Below are positions 43,706 through 53,633 of a stretch of 64,000 nucleotides of DNA, piece by piece. The stretch comes from Komagataeibacter swingsii (lineage in GTDB: Bacteria > Pseudomonadota > Alphaproteobacteria > Acetobacterales > Acetobacteraceae): the NCBI RefSeq assembly GCF_003207895.1, contig NZ_NKUB01000009.1, forward strand, positions 1 to 64,000, written 5' to 3'. The notes beneath the pieces are model-generated. The model worked only from the letters and a program-made list of their open reading frames with translations. It did not search any database and was not told the origin of the DNA. How positions within the stretch are numbered: position 1 is the stretch's first letter; every line of letters begins with the position of its first letter. The translations under genes were made by a program, and so were the position numbers.

Positions 43706-45553
43706 TTATTGGACGATTGCCGCGTCACGGATGAAAAAAGTGGCCGATGTCCGGCCATTCCAGCTTTCGGCCCGCAACCATCCCGCCAGATGCAGTGGTG
43801 GGCTGTCACGGTCTTCCAGCACGGGGGCCAGCGGGCTTTCATTGGCGCGGAACACCAGCGCCTTCAGCCGGGGACCACGGCCTTCACCCTGCAGTGTCAG
43901 GCGCAGGGTATTGCCTTCCCGCCCGATCCGTTCGGCATAGGCCACGCGCACGCGGGGCAGGGCAATCAGGGGTTCGTCATTGCCCGCGCCAAAGGGGGCC
44001 AGACGGTCCATGTCGGTCGCAAGGGCCACATCGGCGGCGGCCACATTCACCACGGCGTCAATGGTCAGGTCCACGGCGTCAGGCAGGCTGGCGGCGGAGG
44101 CCAGGTGGCGGTCAAGGAATTCATGCAGGGCGGGGACGCCATCCGCCGGCAGGCCGAATCCCGCCGCCATGGCGTGCCCCCCGCCCGATGACAGCAGCCC
44201 CGCCTGCCGTGCCGCGATGATGGCGCCACCAAGGTCCAGCCCCGGAACGGACCGGGCGGAGCCTTTCACGTTGCCATCTTCCATTTCCGCCCCCACCAGA
44301 ACGGGGCGGTTGAATTTTTCCTTGATGCGCCCGGCCACGATCCCGACCACGCCGGGGTGCCAGTCCCGGCCGCTCAGCACCAGTACGGCATGGCCCTGCG
44401 CGCGTTGGGCGGCCGCCAGTTCCATGGCGCGGTCAAGGATGCCGGATTCGACGCCCTGCCGGTTGTGGTTGACGGAATTCAGCTTCTCCGCCAACGCCTG
44501 CGCTTCGGCTGCGTCTTCGCACAGCAACAGGCGCAGCCCCAGGCTAGAATCCGCGATACGCCCACCGGCGTTGATGCGTGGCCCCAGCGCGAATCCGCAT
44601 GTAAATGCCGAAAGCGGGTCACGCGCCCCTGCCGCATCCAGCAGGGCGGACAGTCCCGTACGCTGCCTGCGCGCCATGACCTTCAGCCCCTGCGTGACAA
44701 AGGCGCGGTTCAGGCCGCTTAACGGCATGACATCGCATACGGTCGCCAGCGCCACGAGGTCGAGGCTGTCCATAAGCTGTGGGTCGGGACGGGACTCAAA
44801 CCATCCGTCACGGCGCAGGATGCGCACTGTTGCCACCACGGTCATGAATGTGACCGCGGCGGCACAGATGCCGTGCAGCCCCGAAGGGCAGTCGGGCCGG
44901 TTCGGGTTGACCGTGGCCAGCACACGCGGCAGCGCCCCCTGCACCTGATGGTGGTCAAGGACAATGACATCACCGCGCCCGCTTGCATGTTCCAGCACTG
45001 CCACCGCCGCCGTGCCGCAGTCCAGGCAGACGGTCAGGGTCGCCCCCTGGTCCTGCATGGCCGCGATCGCGGGCGCGTTCGGGCCGTAGCCTTCCGTCAT
45101 GCGGTCGGGAATATGCGTCAGCACCGTGCAGCCCTGACGGCGCAGGAAATCGGTCAGTAGTGCCGTGGAACACGCGCCATCCACGTCATAATCCCCGAAC
45201 AGGCCCACCGTTTCCCCGTTGCGGATGGCGGTGGCCAGGCGGGTGGCCGCCGCATCCATGTCCGTGAAGGTGGACGGGTCGGGCATCAGCGCGCGCAGGG
45301 TGGGGGCCAGGTAGGTTGCAACCTGTTCGGGTGCGATGCGGCGCAGGGCCAGCATGCGGCCCACGATTTCGGGCAGCCCGGTCTGCTGTGCAATGGCCAT
45401 GCCCATGCGGTCGGTATGGCTGGCCTGCCCGCCCTCGCGCCAGTTCCACCGGCGGCCCGTAACACTGCGGGTAACGCCCAGCACGGCTGGCTCCTGTTCC
45501 TCCTGTGGCGCGGGGGACGCGGGAAGGGGGGAAAGCAGGTCGGCAGCGGACAT
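43706..45553 (-). CDS. recJ: Single-stranded-DNA-specific exonuclease RecJ
   Basis: The 615-residue enzyme degrades single-stranded DNA 5' to 3' in recombination and mismatch repair. The DHH-family motifs are present: GDYDVDGACSTALL, the CLDCG region, VLDHHQV near 199, and the later GGHAMAAGFG of the DHHA1 part. ATG 45553 has AAGGA upstream; a frame extension to 45610 lacks such a site. It follows hom and an aminotransferase gene on the same strand. Confidence 0.93.
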   Translation of the reverse strand: MSAADLLSPLPASPAPQEEQEPAVLGVTRSVTGRRWNWREGGQASHTDRMGMAIAQQTGLPEIVGRMLALRRIAPEQVATYLAPTLRALMPDPSTFTDMDAAATRLATAIRNGETVGLFGDYDVDGACSTALLTDFLRRQGCTVLTHIPDRMTEGYGPNAPAIAAMQDQGATLTVCLDCGTAAVAVLEHASGRGDVIVLDHHQVQGALPRVLATVNPNRPDCPSGLHGICAAAVTFMTVVATVRILRRDGWFESRPDPQLMDSLDLVALATVCDVMPLSGLNRAFVTQGLKVMARRQRTGLSALLDAAGARDPLSAFTCGFALGPRINAGGRIADSSLGLRLLLCEDAAEAQALAEKLNSVNHNRQGVESGILDRAMELAAAQRAQGHAVLVLSGRDWHPGVVGIVAGRIKEKFNRPVLVGAEMEDGNVKGSARSVPGLDLGGAIIAARQAGLLSSGGGHAMAAGFGLPADGVPALHEFLDRHLASAASLPDAVDLTIDAVVNVAAADVALATDMDRLAPFGAGNDEPLIALPRVRVAYAERIGREGNTLRLTLQGEGRGPRLKALVFRANESPLAPVLEDRDSPPLHLAGWLRAESWNGRTSATFFIRDAAIVQ

Positions 45554-45624
45554 GAAAACGGATCCTTGTTGGGGTGCGGCAGGCGGTATGGATGGCCCGG
45601 CCGGGACCATCCCCCGCCGGTCGA

Positions 45625-46962
45625 TCAGGCCGCTTCGATACGGATCAGCGCAGGCTCATCCAGTACGGCGGACAGTTCGGCAATATGGTGCAGCGCGTGC
45701 TGCATCGCCGCCTCGCTGGTCTTGTGCGTCAGCAGCACCAGCGGCACGGCGTGGGTGCCATCGGGGCGGATGTCATGCGCATCGGCATGCTGGAGCATGC
45801 TGCGCAGCGAAACCCCGTTATCGCGCAGCACCGCCGTTATGTCGGCAATCACGCCGGGGCGGTCTTCCACGTTCAGGCGCAGGTAATATTCACCCGTGAA
45901 CGACCTGCTGGGCAGGGCCACGGCCTGCACCAGGCTGTCGGCGGCACAGCCCCAGACCGGCATGGCGGAGCCACGGGCAATGTCGATCAGGTCGGCGCAT
46001 ACGGCGGTGGCGGTCGGCCCTTCGCCCGCGCCCCGGCCCTCCAGCATCAGGCGACCGGCAAAGGCCCCCTCCGCCACCACGGCGTTGAACACGCCGTTGA
46101 CTTCCGCGATGGGGGCGTCCTGCGGCACAAGGCAGGGATGCACCCGGGCCTCGATGCCGTTTTCATGCTGGCGCGCAATGCCCAGCAGCTTGATGCGGTA
46201 GCCCATCCTGCGCGCGAATTGCAGGTCCAGCGCGCCAATGCGGCGGATGCCCTCGATATAGACGGAGGCAAACACCACCGGCCGCCCGAAGGCCAGCCCG
46301 GCCAGGATCGCCAGCTTGTGCGCGGTATCGACGCCGTCCACATCGGTCGAGGGATCGGCCTCGGCATAGCCCAGCTTCTGCGCATCGGCCAGGATTTCGG
46401 CAAAGTCCCGCCCGGTTTCATGCATGACGGTCAGGATGTAGTTGCACGTGCCGTTCAGGATGCCGCCAATCTTCAGGATCCGGTCCGCCGCCAGCCCTTC
46501 GCGCACGGTCTTGATGGCGGGAATGCCGCCGGCCACCGCCGCCTCGAACATCAATGGCACGCCCGCCGCCTGCGCCGTGCAGGCCAGCTCGGCGCCGTGT
46601 ATGGCGATCAGCGCCTTGTTGGCGGTCACCACCGGGCGGCGGTTTTCCAGCGCGCGCGTCACCGTCAGGCGCGCAGGCCCTTCCGCCCCGCCAATCAGTT
46701 CGGCCACCACGTCCACATCGGGGTGGGTGGCCAGTTCCTCAGGCGTGTCGCACCATGCGACATTGCTCAGGTCAACGCCCCGGTCGCGCGTGCGGTCGCG
46801 CGCGCTGACGGCGGTCACCACCAGTTCGCGGCCCGCGCGGGCACGGATCAGGGCCGCGTTTTCACGCAGCAGCTTTACAACGCCGGCACCAACCGTGCCC
46901 AGCCCCGCAATACCGATGCGTAGCGGCGGTTTGGGGGCGGGTTTGCAAGGGGAAGAAGTCAT
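45625..46962 (-). CDS. hom: Homoserine dehydrogenase
   Basis: The 445-residue enzyme reduces aspartate semialdehyde to homoserine for threonine and methionine synthesis. It has the NAD(P) motif GIAGLGTVGAG near 18-28, the GILNGTCNYILT substrate loop, DPSTDVDGVDTAHKLAIL, and a C-terminal ACT domain (about 360-445) that would give feedback control by an amino acid. The ATG at 46962 follows GGAAA. It sits 26 bases after the aminotransferase gene and 71 bases before recJ. Confidence 0.95.
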   Translation of the reverse strand: MTSSPCKPAPKPPLRIGIAGLGTVGAGVVKLLRENAALIRARAGRELVVTAVSARDRTRDRGVDLSNVAWCDTPEELATHPDVDVVAELIGGAEGPARLTVTRALENRRPVVTANKALIAIHGAELACTAQAAGVPLMFEAAVAGGIPAIKTVREGLAADRILKIGGILNGTCNYILTVMHETGRDFAEILADAQKLGYAEADPSTDVDGVDTAHKLAILAGLAFGRPVVFASVYIEGIRRIGALDLQFARRMGYRIKLLGIARQHENGIEARVHPCLVPQDAPIAEVNGVFNAVVAEGAFAGRLMLEGRGAGEGPTATAVCADLIDIARGSAMPVWGCAADSLVQAVALPSRSFTGEYYLRLNVEDRPGVIADITAVLRDNGVSLRSMLQHADAHDIRPDGTHAVPLVLLTHKTSEAAMQHALHHIAELSAVLDEPALIRIEAA

Positions 46963-46988
46963 GTGTTTTCCGTCAACCGAGTGGGCAG

Positions 46989-48230
46989 TCATGAATGGGC
47001 GGGCTGGCTGTCAGGCAGCGGGGCGGCCTGCTGCGTGGTGGGGGCAATGCCGCCATGTTCCGTCATGAAATGGCGGATGGAGCGGCAGGCCTGGCGCAGG
47101 CGCTGGGTGTTTTCCACCAGCCCGATGCGCACGAAGCCCTCGCCATGTTCGCCAAAGCCAAGGCCGGGGGCGACCGCGACGCCGGCTTCCTTCAGCAGCA
47201 GCTTGGAAAAGCCCACGCTGCCCAGTTCACGGAAGCGTCCGGGGATCGGCGCCCATGCGAACATCGACCCTTCGGGGGAGGGTACGTCCCATCCCGCCGC
47301 CTGCAGTCCCTGGATCAGCACGTCGCGGCGCTTGCGATAGATGTCGCGGATTTCGGCCACGCAGTCCTGCGGGCCGCTGAGGGCCGCGACCGCCGCGACC
47401 TGGATGGGCGTGAACGCGCCATAGTCCAGATAGGACTTGATGCGGGTCAGGGCCGCGATCAGCTTGGGGTTGCCCGCGGCAAAGCCCATGCGCCAGCCCG
47501 CCATGGAATAGGTCTTGGACAGGGACGTGAACTCGACGGCGATGTCCTTCGCGCCCGGCACCTCAAGGATGGAGGGGGGCACGTTGTCGCCAAAATAGAT
47601 TTCCGCATACGCCAGGTCCGATAGGATCCAGATTTCGTGCTTGCGCGCGAAGGCCACCAGCTTGCGGTAGAAATCAAGGTCCGCGAGATACGCGGTGGGA
47701 TTTGACGGAAAATTGACAATCAGCGCCGTGGGTTTCGGCACGGAATGGCGCACCGCGCGGTCCAGCGCTTCCAGCATTTCATCATCCGGGGTGGCGGGAA
47801 TGGAACGCACGGACGCGCCCGCGATGATGAAGCCGAACTGATGGATGGGATAGGACGGGTTGGGCACCAGGATCGTATCGCCCGGGCTGGTGATGGCGGA
47901 GGCGAGGTTGGCCAGCCCTTCCTTGGACCCAAGGGTCGCGATCACTTCCGTCTCGGGGTCCAGCTTTACGTTGAAGCGGCGTTCGTAATAACCCGCCAGC
48001 GCCCGGCGCAGGCCGGGAATGCCACGGCTGACGGAATAGCGGTGCGCGCGCGGGTCGCTTACGGTTTCCACCAGCTTCTGCACGATATGGGGCGGGGTGG
48101 GGGTGTCGGGGTTGCCCATGCCCAGATCAATAATATCCTCCCCCCGCGCTCGGGCCTGGGCCTTGGCCTTGTTGACTTCAGCGAAGACATAGGGCGGCAG
48201 GCGGCGGATACGATGGAATTCTTCGGTCAT
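46989..48230 (-). CDS. Class I aminotransferase (alanine/aspartate type)
   Basis: The 413-residue pyridoxal-phosphate enzyme has the GNPDTPTPPHIV opening, the VNFPSNPTA asparagine region, the cofactor lysine in SLSKTYSMAGWR near 236, and a C-terminal arginine region (FVRIGLVEN). It is closest to AlaC/DapC-like enzymes that transfer amino groups between glutamate and pyruvate or related acids. The pairing with hom is common in Alphaproteobacteria and suggests a role in amino acid synthesis. ATG 48230 is the best start despite a weak ribosome-binding site. Confidence 0.85.
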   Translation of the reverse strand: MTEEFHRIRRLPPYVFAEVNKAKAQARARGEDIIDLGMGNPDTPTPPHIVQKLVETVSDPRAHRYSVSRGIPGLRRALAGYYERRFNVKLDPETEVIATLGSKEGLANLASAITSPGDTILVPNPSYPIHQFGFIIAGASVRSIPATPDDEMLEALDRAVRHSVPKPTALIVNFPSNPTAYLADLDFYRKLVAFARKHEIWILSDLAYAEIYFGDNVPPSILEVPGAKDIAVEFTSLSKTYSMAGWRMGFAAGNPKLIAALTRIKSYLDYGAFTPIQVAAVAALSGPQDCVAEIRDIYRKRRDVLIQGLQAAGWDVPSPEGSMFAWAPIPGRFRELGSVGFSKLLLKEAGVAVAPGLGFGEHGEGFVRIGLVENTQRLRQACRSIRHFMTEHGGIAPTTQQAAPLPDSQPAHS

Positions 48231-48316
48231 GGGACGCTCTGTTGCGGGCGCATGGCAGGATATGCGCCGGGTTGGGGAAATGACATGCCCGCCCATCGGG
48301 GGGCAGGCGCCACACT

Positions 48317-49337
48317 CTAGCGCACGATGGCAATTCTTGCACCATTGCCAAAGGCATGGGCGTGCACCACGATACGGTTGGCTGGCACGCCACGCGCCCG
48401 CAGCATGCTGGCCAGGGTGCGGGTGCGCAGCAGGGCCAGGTTGAGGGCCGCGGTCTGCCCTTCCGCCGTGGCGGTGGCGGCATTGCCGTAACCATTCACG
48501 ATCACAAAGCGGTTGCCCCGCTGTTTGACGATGCTGCCGACCACGTCTTCCTCGCCATCCTCGATCTGGTCCGACCCGGGCAGGAAACGCACCGCGTCCC
48601 CGTCATCCGGTGTCGCGAGGTGATAGCTGGGCATGTCCATGCCGTCCCGCGCGGCGTTGTCGGGCAGGCTGATCCCGCCCACCGACGGGAGTTCCGGCGG
48701 CCCGTCGGCAATGGCCGGCAGGTTGGCGGGTATCGCCTCGGGCGTGTCGGATACCGTTTCCGTCACCTCCGGCATGACCAGTTGCCCCCTGCTGTCACGC
48801 ACGGGTTCGGCCTGATGGGCCATGCCGCGTTCGGATTTCGGCCTGCTGGCGCCCCCGGCTGCCTGCTGCCCCGCCTGCGCGCCATCATCCGCCGCGGCGA
48901 GGGAGGCGGACTGCCCCCCGCCATTGCCAGCCGGATGCGACGGGATGGGCGGAATGTCGGCAGCGGTGGGCATGGTGCCCATGATCGCGTCCTGGCGCTG
49001 GTTGAGTTCGTGCTGCGCCTCAAGGTCGGCGGTGATGTCCTCGCGCAGTTCGGGGGAGGGGAGTTCGGGCGTCGTGGCCGGTCCCAGCCCGACCTTGGGA
49101 TAGGGCTGGTGCGTGCCCGGTGGCGGCGGGCGCTGCTGGCCGATCACGCCGCCCTGGTAGTTATGGTACCAGTCGGACACGGAATCGACCGTGTCCTGAT
49201 GGTGCGCGCAGCCCGCCACGCCGGTGGCAAGCAGCGCCAGCAGGGCGGCCCGCGCGGTGGCGGCCTGCCTGGATGGCGGAAAAAAAAATCTTCCGGGACT
49301 TGGCGATGGTGCCCGCTTTCCCAATCTTAGCTCCCAT
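48317..49337 (-). CDS. OmpA-like lipoprotein, apparent frameshift at 9-A run
   Basis: The C-terminal part (about the last 110 residues) is an OmpA/MotB-type peptidoglycan-binding domain (FLPGSDQIEDG, LNLALLRTRTLASMLRARGV, NRIVVHAHAFGN). Before it lies a Pro/Gly/Asp-rich linker and a lipoprotein signal LLATGVAGC. The signal's natural ATG (49337: MGAKIGKAGTIAKSRK) is in another frame, joined across a run of nine A residues at 49280-49288. With eight the frames would meet. As it stands the open frame can only use GTG or TTG starts such as 49357. Confidence 0.7.
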
Positions 49338-49535
49338 GGCCTTTTTGGCCTGCACACGACACGACCGGGGCAAACTAGCCTGCAATGCCGATCTTAGCGA
49401 GGGGGATCGCGCACGGGGCCATATGGCCGGTTCCGGTCATGGCGCCTGATTGTCAGGTCGGGACTTGGCACCGGACGCAAGGCGGCGCAGGATAAGGACA
49501 TGACCAGGACAGTCCCGGAGCATAGGGAGAACCCG

Positions 49536-50210
49536 ATGAACGGCATGCAGCCGAAACACCGCATCCGCATGGATGATGAAGATCCCAGGGATCCCGATAT
49601 CCCCGAACCCCAGGGTCCGGAAACCGAGGAACCCGACAAGAACCGCACGCTGTCCTCCCCCATCGGGGAGCTGGAAAGCCGCCTGTTCGACCAGCGCAAG
49701 GTGCTGGTGTTCGGTCCGATCAACGACAAGATCGCCCGCGACGTGACCGGCCGCCTGCTGGCGCTGGCCGGTGCGTCGGACAAGCCGATCGATGTGTACG
49801 TCAACTCTCCCGGCGGCCATGTGGAAAGTGGCGACACCATCCATGACATGATCCGTTTTGTCGATTCGGTAGCCCCCATCAACATGATCGGCACCGGCTG
49901 GGTCGCATCCGCCGGCGCGCTGATCTTTGCCGCAGGGAACAGGGAACGGCGTTACTGCCTGCCCAATACCCGTTTCCTGCTGCACCAGCCCATGGGCGGC
50001 GTGCGCGGGCCTGCTACCGATATCGACATCGAGGCGCGCGAGATCATCAAGATGCGCGAGCGCCTGAACCGCCTGTTCGCGCGCGAAACCGGGCAGCCTT
50101 ATGAAAAGGTATGCAAGGATACGGACCGCAATTACTGGATGTCCGCGCATGAGGCGATCGAGTACGGGCTGGTGACGCGCGTGATCGACAAAATCTCTGA
50201 CCTGCATTGA
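49536..50210 (+). CDS. clpP: ClpP-like serine protease subunit
   Basis: The product (224 residues) belongs to the ClpP family, whose rings degrade proteins fed by Clp ATPases. The catalytic triad is visible: serine in GWVASAGALIF, histidine in FLLHQPMGG, aspartate in KDTDRNYW. VNSPGGHVESG is also typical. An acidic, proline-rich N-terminal extension of about 40 residues and GWVASAGA in place of the usual GQAASMGA mark it as a variant that may not be the main ClpP. ATG 49536 has GGGAGA upstream; ATG 49500 (AAGGA) is an alternative. Confidence 0.85.
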   Translation: MNGMQPKHRIRMDDEDPRDPDIPEPQGPETEEPDKNRTLSSPIGELESRLFDQRKVLVFGPINDKIARDVTGRLLALAGASDKPIDVYVNSPGGHVESGDTIHDMIRFVDSVAPINMIGTGWVASAGALIFAAGNRERRYCLPNTRFLLHQPMGGVRGPATDIDIEAREIIKMRERLNRLFARETGQPYEKVCKDTDRNYWMSAHEAIEYGLVTRVIDKISDLH

Positions 50211-50421
50211 TTTAAGGCAAGGCGGACCGCTTGGCGGGTCCATAATGCTGGTGTTGCGTTGTGCGGGGGGTGTTTCGGCATTCCCCGCAAATTTCAGATA
50301 ACAGTTCTGCACTTCCTGGTTCGGTGTGATATGGACACCGGCAATCAGGGTGTCAGCTGTTGGGATGAATGCCACATCGGCCGGCGTATCCACGCGACAC
50401 CGTTCCGAGCAGCGAGCCGAC

Positions 50422-51426
50422 ATGACGAAATCACTTTCCGACATCTATACCACTCTGCCCGAAGCCCGCGACCCGGGGGCCGCGACCCCTGATGCCGTGG
50501 CGAAGGCCGATTTCAATGCCCGCCACTGGTCCAGCCCGGTGCCGGGACCGCTCAGGCCCGGATCGGCCGCGCACAAGAAGGCTGTGGCGGACATGTTCCG
50601 CGAGACCTTCAACCCCTACAAACCCTCGGTCATCGAATGGCCCAGGCTTGACAGGGAAACGCTGGAACGCGTGACCTCGCTGCCGATCTGGGACATCGCC
50701 GTGCAGACCGAAGGCAAGGCGCGCCTGCGCATGGCGGCCTATGCCCGCCTGATTGACGACCCGGACATGAAGGATGCCCTGTCACGCAACGCGTGGGAGG
50801 AAAACCGCCACAAGGAAGTCCTGTCCAAGATGGTGGCGGCCTACGATATCCCGCTGGCGTCCGAACCCCCTTACATCGAACCGCGCGACGTGGAATGGGC
50901 CTATCTGGTCACGGGCTTTTCGGAATGCGTGGACAGCTTCTTCGCGTTCGGCCTGTTTGCCATCGCGCAGAAATCCGCCTTCTTCCCGCCCGCGCTGATT
51001 GATACGTTCGAGCCGGTGATGCAGGAAGAATGCCGACATATCCTGCTGTTCGCCAACTGGCTGGCCTGGCATCGCGCCACCATGCCGATGTGGAAGCGCC
51101 CGTGGTTCGAGGCGCGCGTGATCGGGGTCTGGCTGTTCTTGCTGTATGAACGGCTGGGCATGGTCACGACGTTCGATGCCGAAGGCAACAAGCATGAGCA
51201 GGACAACAACTTCACCGTGAATGGCACGAAGGATGTCGCCAATGTCGATGTGCCGCTGCGCGACATGATCGACATCTGCCTGATCGAGAACGAACGCCGC
51301 TTCTCCGGCTATGATCCGCGCCTGCTGCGGCCGAAGCTTGCGCCCAACCTTGCGCGCATCATCCGCTTCTTCCTGCCGCGCACGCCCAATTCCGCCAGCC
51401 TGGAAAGCCAGCCCGGCGCGGCGTGA
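50422..51426 (+). CDS. Ferritin-like di-iron-type protein of unknown function
   Basis: The 334-residue protein is mostly helical and shows two E-x-x-H-like pairs on separate helices, WEENRHKEVL and MQEECRHILLF, plus IENERRF later. This is the pattern of ferritin-like di-iron proteins. A hydrophobic segment (ARVIGVWLFLLYERLGMV) lies in between. I cannot name a reaction. No operon partner is clear: ClpP is 210 bases upstream and the next gene is convergent. Confidence 0.6.
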   Translation: MTKSLSDIYTTLPEARDPGAATPDAVAKADFNARHWSSPVPGPLRPGSAAHKKAVADMFRETFNPYKPSVIEWPRLDRETLERVTSLPIWDIAVQTEGKARLRMAAYARLIDDPDMKDALSRNAWEENRHKEVLSKMVAAYDIPLASEPPYIEPRDVEWAYLVTGFSECVDSFFAFGLFAIAQKSAFFPPALIDTFEPVMQEECRHILLFANWLAWHRATMPMWKRPWFEARVIGVWLFLLYERLGMVTTFDAEGNKHEQDNNFTVNGTKDVANVDVPLRDMIDICLIENERRFSGYDPRLLRPKLAPNLARIIRFFLPRTPNSASLESQPGAA

Positions 51427-51472
51427 CCGGCCGGCCTGTTCCCACGCCCGCAAACGGGGCGGGGGCATGGCC

Positions 51473-51994
51473 TCAGCCCAGGGTCGGGGCGACAGCGCCC
51501 GCGCCGAAATCAAGCTGGCCCAGATAGGCCACGCGGGTTGCCGCCACGATATCGCCAATCCGGCCACCCTCGATCCGGGCATAGGCATAGACCTTGCTTT
51601 CCTCCTCGTCGGAGGAACCGATGGCAAGCCCCGCGAACTGCGCACCGGCCTCATCCTTCAGTTGCCATACATCACCGCGTACGACCGCGTCGTATTTGTA
51701 GCGGAAGCCGGGGACGATCTTCGTCAGCAGCAGCGGCATGACTTCCGTGACATCCAGCGCCGTGCGCACGAAGGCGGAACAGGCCTCATCCGGCACGAAA
51801 TAGCCCTTGGCGGCCGCCGTCATCATGATCAGGCCGGGCGTTGTCGCGCCGTTTCCAACAAGGCGGCTGCGAATGACGATCTTCTGGTCATCGCGTGAGA
51901 CTTCGGATGCAAGCATCACGGTGCCCACGGGCGCTGCCAGCAGGTCGGGCACGACGGTCATCTGGCTCAGGGGAAGGGTGGCGAGGGTGGTCAT
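51473..51994 (-). CDS. Hypothetical protein, 173 residues
   Basis: The product (MTTLATLPLSQMTVV...) has no signal peptide or membrane segment and no domain I recognise. It has a mix of hydrophobic strands (KIVIRSRLV, KVYAYARIEGGRIGDIV) that suggests a compact beta-rich fold. Upstream of the ATG are CTGGAGAATGAG-type bases giving a fair GGAG site. It converges on the ferritin-like gene. Confidence 0.65.
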   Translation of the reverse strand: MTTLATLPLSQMTVVPDLLAAPVGTVMLASEVSRDDQKIVIRSRLVGNGATTPGLIMMTAAAKGYFVPDEACSAFVRTALDVTEVMPLLLTKIVPGFRYKYDAVVRGDVWQLKDEAGAQFAGLAIGSSDEEESKVYAYARIEGGRIGDIVAATRVAYLGQLDFGAGAVAPTLG

Positions 51995-52245
51995 CTCTCA
52001 TTCTCCAGCAGGCAATGTGTCGGTAACGCGGCGGGTGGACCGTGTGCGGCGTTACGTTTCTTGACAACCATACGCCCGTTCACGTGTTTTAGGATGCATG
52101 GCACACGCGCGTCATATGCGTGGCAGAAATGTCCCGGTCCCGCCGTATGCGCAATACTATTGGCGCGGCGGGGTGCATGCCCCATGTAGACAGCATGAAC
52201 GCCATGCGCCCCGGTTGCGTGGCACATAACGGGAGGAAAAGCCGG

Positions 52246-52620
52246 ATGTCAGGTTATATCACGAAGGGGCTGGCGGCCCTGGCGGTGGGAATGATGGTGG
52301 CGGTCAGCCATGGGGGGGTAGCGCATGCGCGCAGCCATTCCAGCGGAAACGGCAGTGGCATGGGCAGCTATACACCCGGTGAATCGGAAGCGGATGATGC
52401 CGCCGCCGGGGTGACGGGCGGCTACAGCGCGCCGGAAACCGGCGTGGGTGGCGGCGTGCCACAGTTCCATAATGATGGCGGGGAGTCCGACCAGATGACG
52501 GGCGCGATGATGATGCCCGGCACCGCATCGGGCAGTGAAGCCCCCGGCATGACGGATGGCGGCTATTCCAACATGCATATCGGCGGGGAAGACAGTTCGA
52601 TTCTTCCGGGCGTTGACTGA
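52246..52620 (+). CDS. Secreted Gly/Met-rich small protein
   Basis: The 124-residue product has a signal peptide (MSGYITKGLAALAVGMMVAV...GGVAHA) and a low-complexity mature part rich in Gly, Ser, Met, Asp and Glu, with no recognised domain. ATG 52246 has a strong GGGAGG site. It may be a periplasmic or surface protein; the Met and His content could bind metal, but that is only a guess. The cytochrome b561 gene follows after 57 bases. Confidence 0.6.
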   Translation: MSGYITKGLAALAVGMMVAVSHGGVAHARSHSSGNGSGMGSYTPGESEADDAAAGVTGGYSAPETGVGGGVPQFHNDGGESDQMTGAMMMPGTASGSEAPGMTDGGYSNMHIGGEDSSILPGVD

Positions 52621-52677
52621 TGCGGCCCTTGCATCCGTGGTGTCTTTAAGCGGCGGGCAGGCCAGCAGGTGATCGGT

Positions 52678-53235
52678 ATGGCAGCATATGCATCCCTCAC
52701 GTCACGCATGCCCCGGCGATATAGCTGGGAAACCCGCTGGCTGCACTGGATCACCGCCGTCCTGGTGGTGGAACAGTTCGTGGTGGGACAGGTGGCGTGG
52801 CACCTGATGGACCGCACCGCCCCCATGCGGGCGTTTCTGGCGGCTACGCACACGTCGCTGGGCGTGCTGCTGGCGGCGGTGTTCGTTACCCGCATCGCAT
52901 GGGGCATGACAGGGGGACGGGCCATTCGCTTTCCTGTCATGACATTCCAGGATCGTGTCGCGCGCAGCATACACCGCCTGCTTTACCTGCTGCTGGGCGG
53001 GGAAATCGCGTTTGGTTACATGGCGCGCTGGACAACGGGGCGCCCCGTGATTGCATTCGGCGTTCCGATCAATTCCCCTTTCCCGGCCCTGATGGGCGGG
53101 ACGCATTCCTTTTTTTCATCGTTACATCACTGGAACGCATGGTTACTGTTCTGCCTGGCGTGCTTTCATGCCGGGGCAGGATTTTATCACCTGCTGGGCA
53201 TCCGGGATCAGGTTTTCCAGCGCATGTTGCCCTGA
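52678..53235 (+). CDS. Cytochrome b561-type membrane protein
   Basis: The 185-residue protein has four hydrophobic helices with the histidines expected of the bacterial b561 family: RWLHWITA in helix 1, the THTSLG helix 2 start, and SSLHHWNAWLLF plus CFHAGAGFYH in helix 4. It should carry two haems and pass electrons in the inner membrane. ATG 52678 follows AGGTGA; a GTG nine bases earlier is also in frame. Confidence 0.88.
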   Translation: MAAYASLTSRMPRRYSWETRWLHWITAVLVVEQFVVGQVAWHLMDRTAPMRAFLAATHTSLGVLLAAVFVTRIAWGMTGGRAIRFPVMTFQDRVARSIHRLLYLLLGGEIAFGYMARWTTGRPVIAFGVPINSPFPALMGGTHSFFSSLHHWNAWLLFCLACFHAGAGFYHLLGIRDQVFQRMLP

Positions 53236-53633
53236 AGGGGCGTACGGTCACTGCTGGGGGATTGCCATTGGCAAGGCTGGCTGTAACAAACTGGAACAAT
53301 GCCTGAAACAGGTATAATTTAGGAATTTAAGCCTATTATTTTGTGCTGATCTGGTATTTCCATATCAATATTGGCGCAGTCCCCCTATCCGCATGGTGCA
53401 GGGATGCGGGGCACTGGATACAGGATTCGCAACAGGATATTTCTCGTTGCATATTCTGGAAATCTTTACTAACATCCAGTTAATCATAACAAATAAAAAA
53501 ATAATTATCTGATACTTGGTTAAATGCCCCTGTTGTAGGCGTTTAATACCGGTCGGTTTTCCACATTACCCGTGTGGTGGCAGATTTTTCCTTGGAAGCC
53601 TGCTGATAATTAGATGGTATTGATCGTTCAAAA
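53236..53633. other. AT-rich intergenic region before c-di-GMP genes
   Basis: About 400 bases hold no gene I can support. The second half (about 53460-53520) is strongly AT-rich with A-tracts, which suggests promoter or nucleoid-protein sites for the MHYT-GGDEF-EAL gene. No clear paired repeat was seen. Confidence 0.45.
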
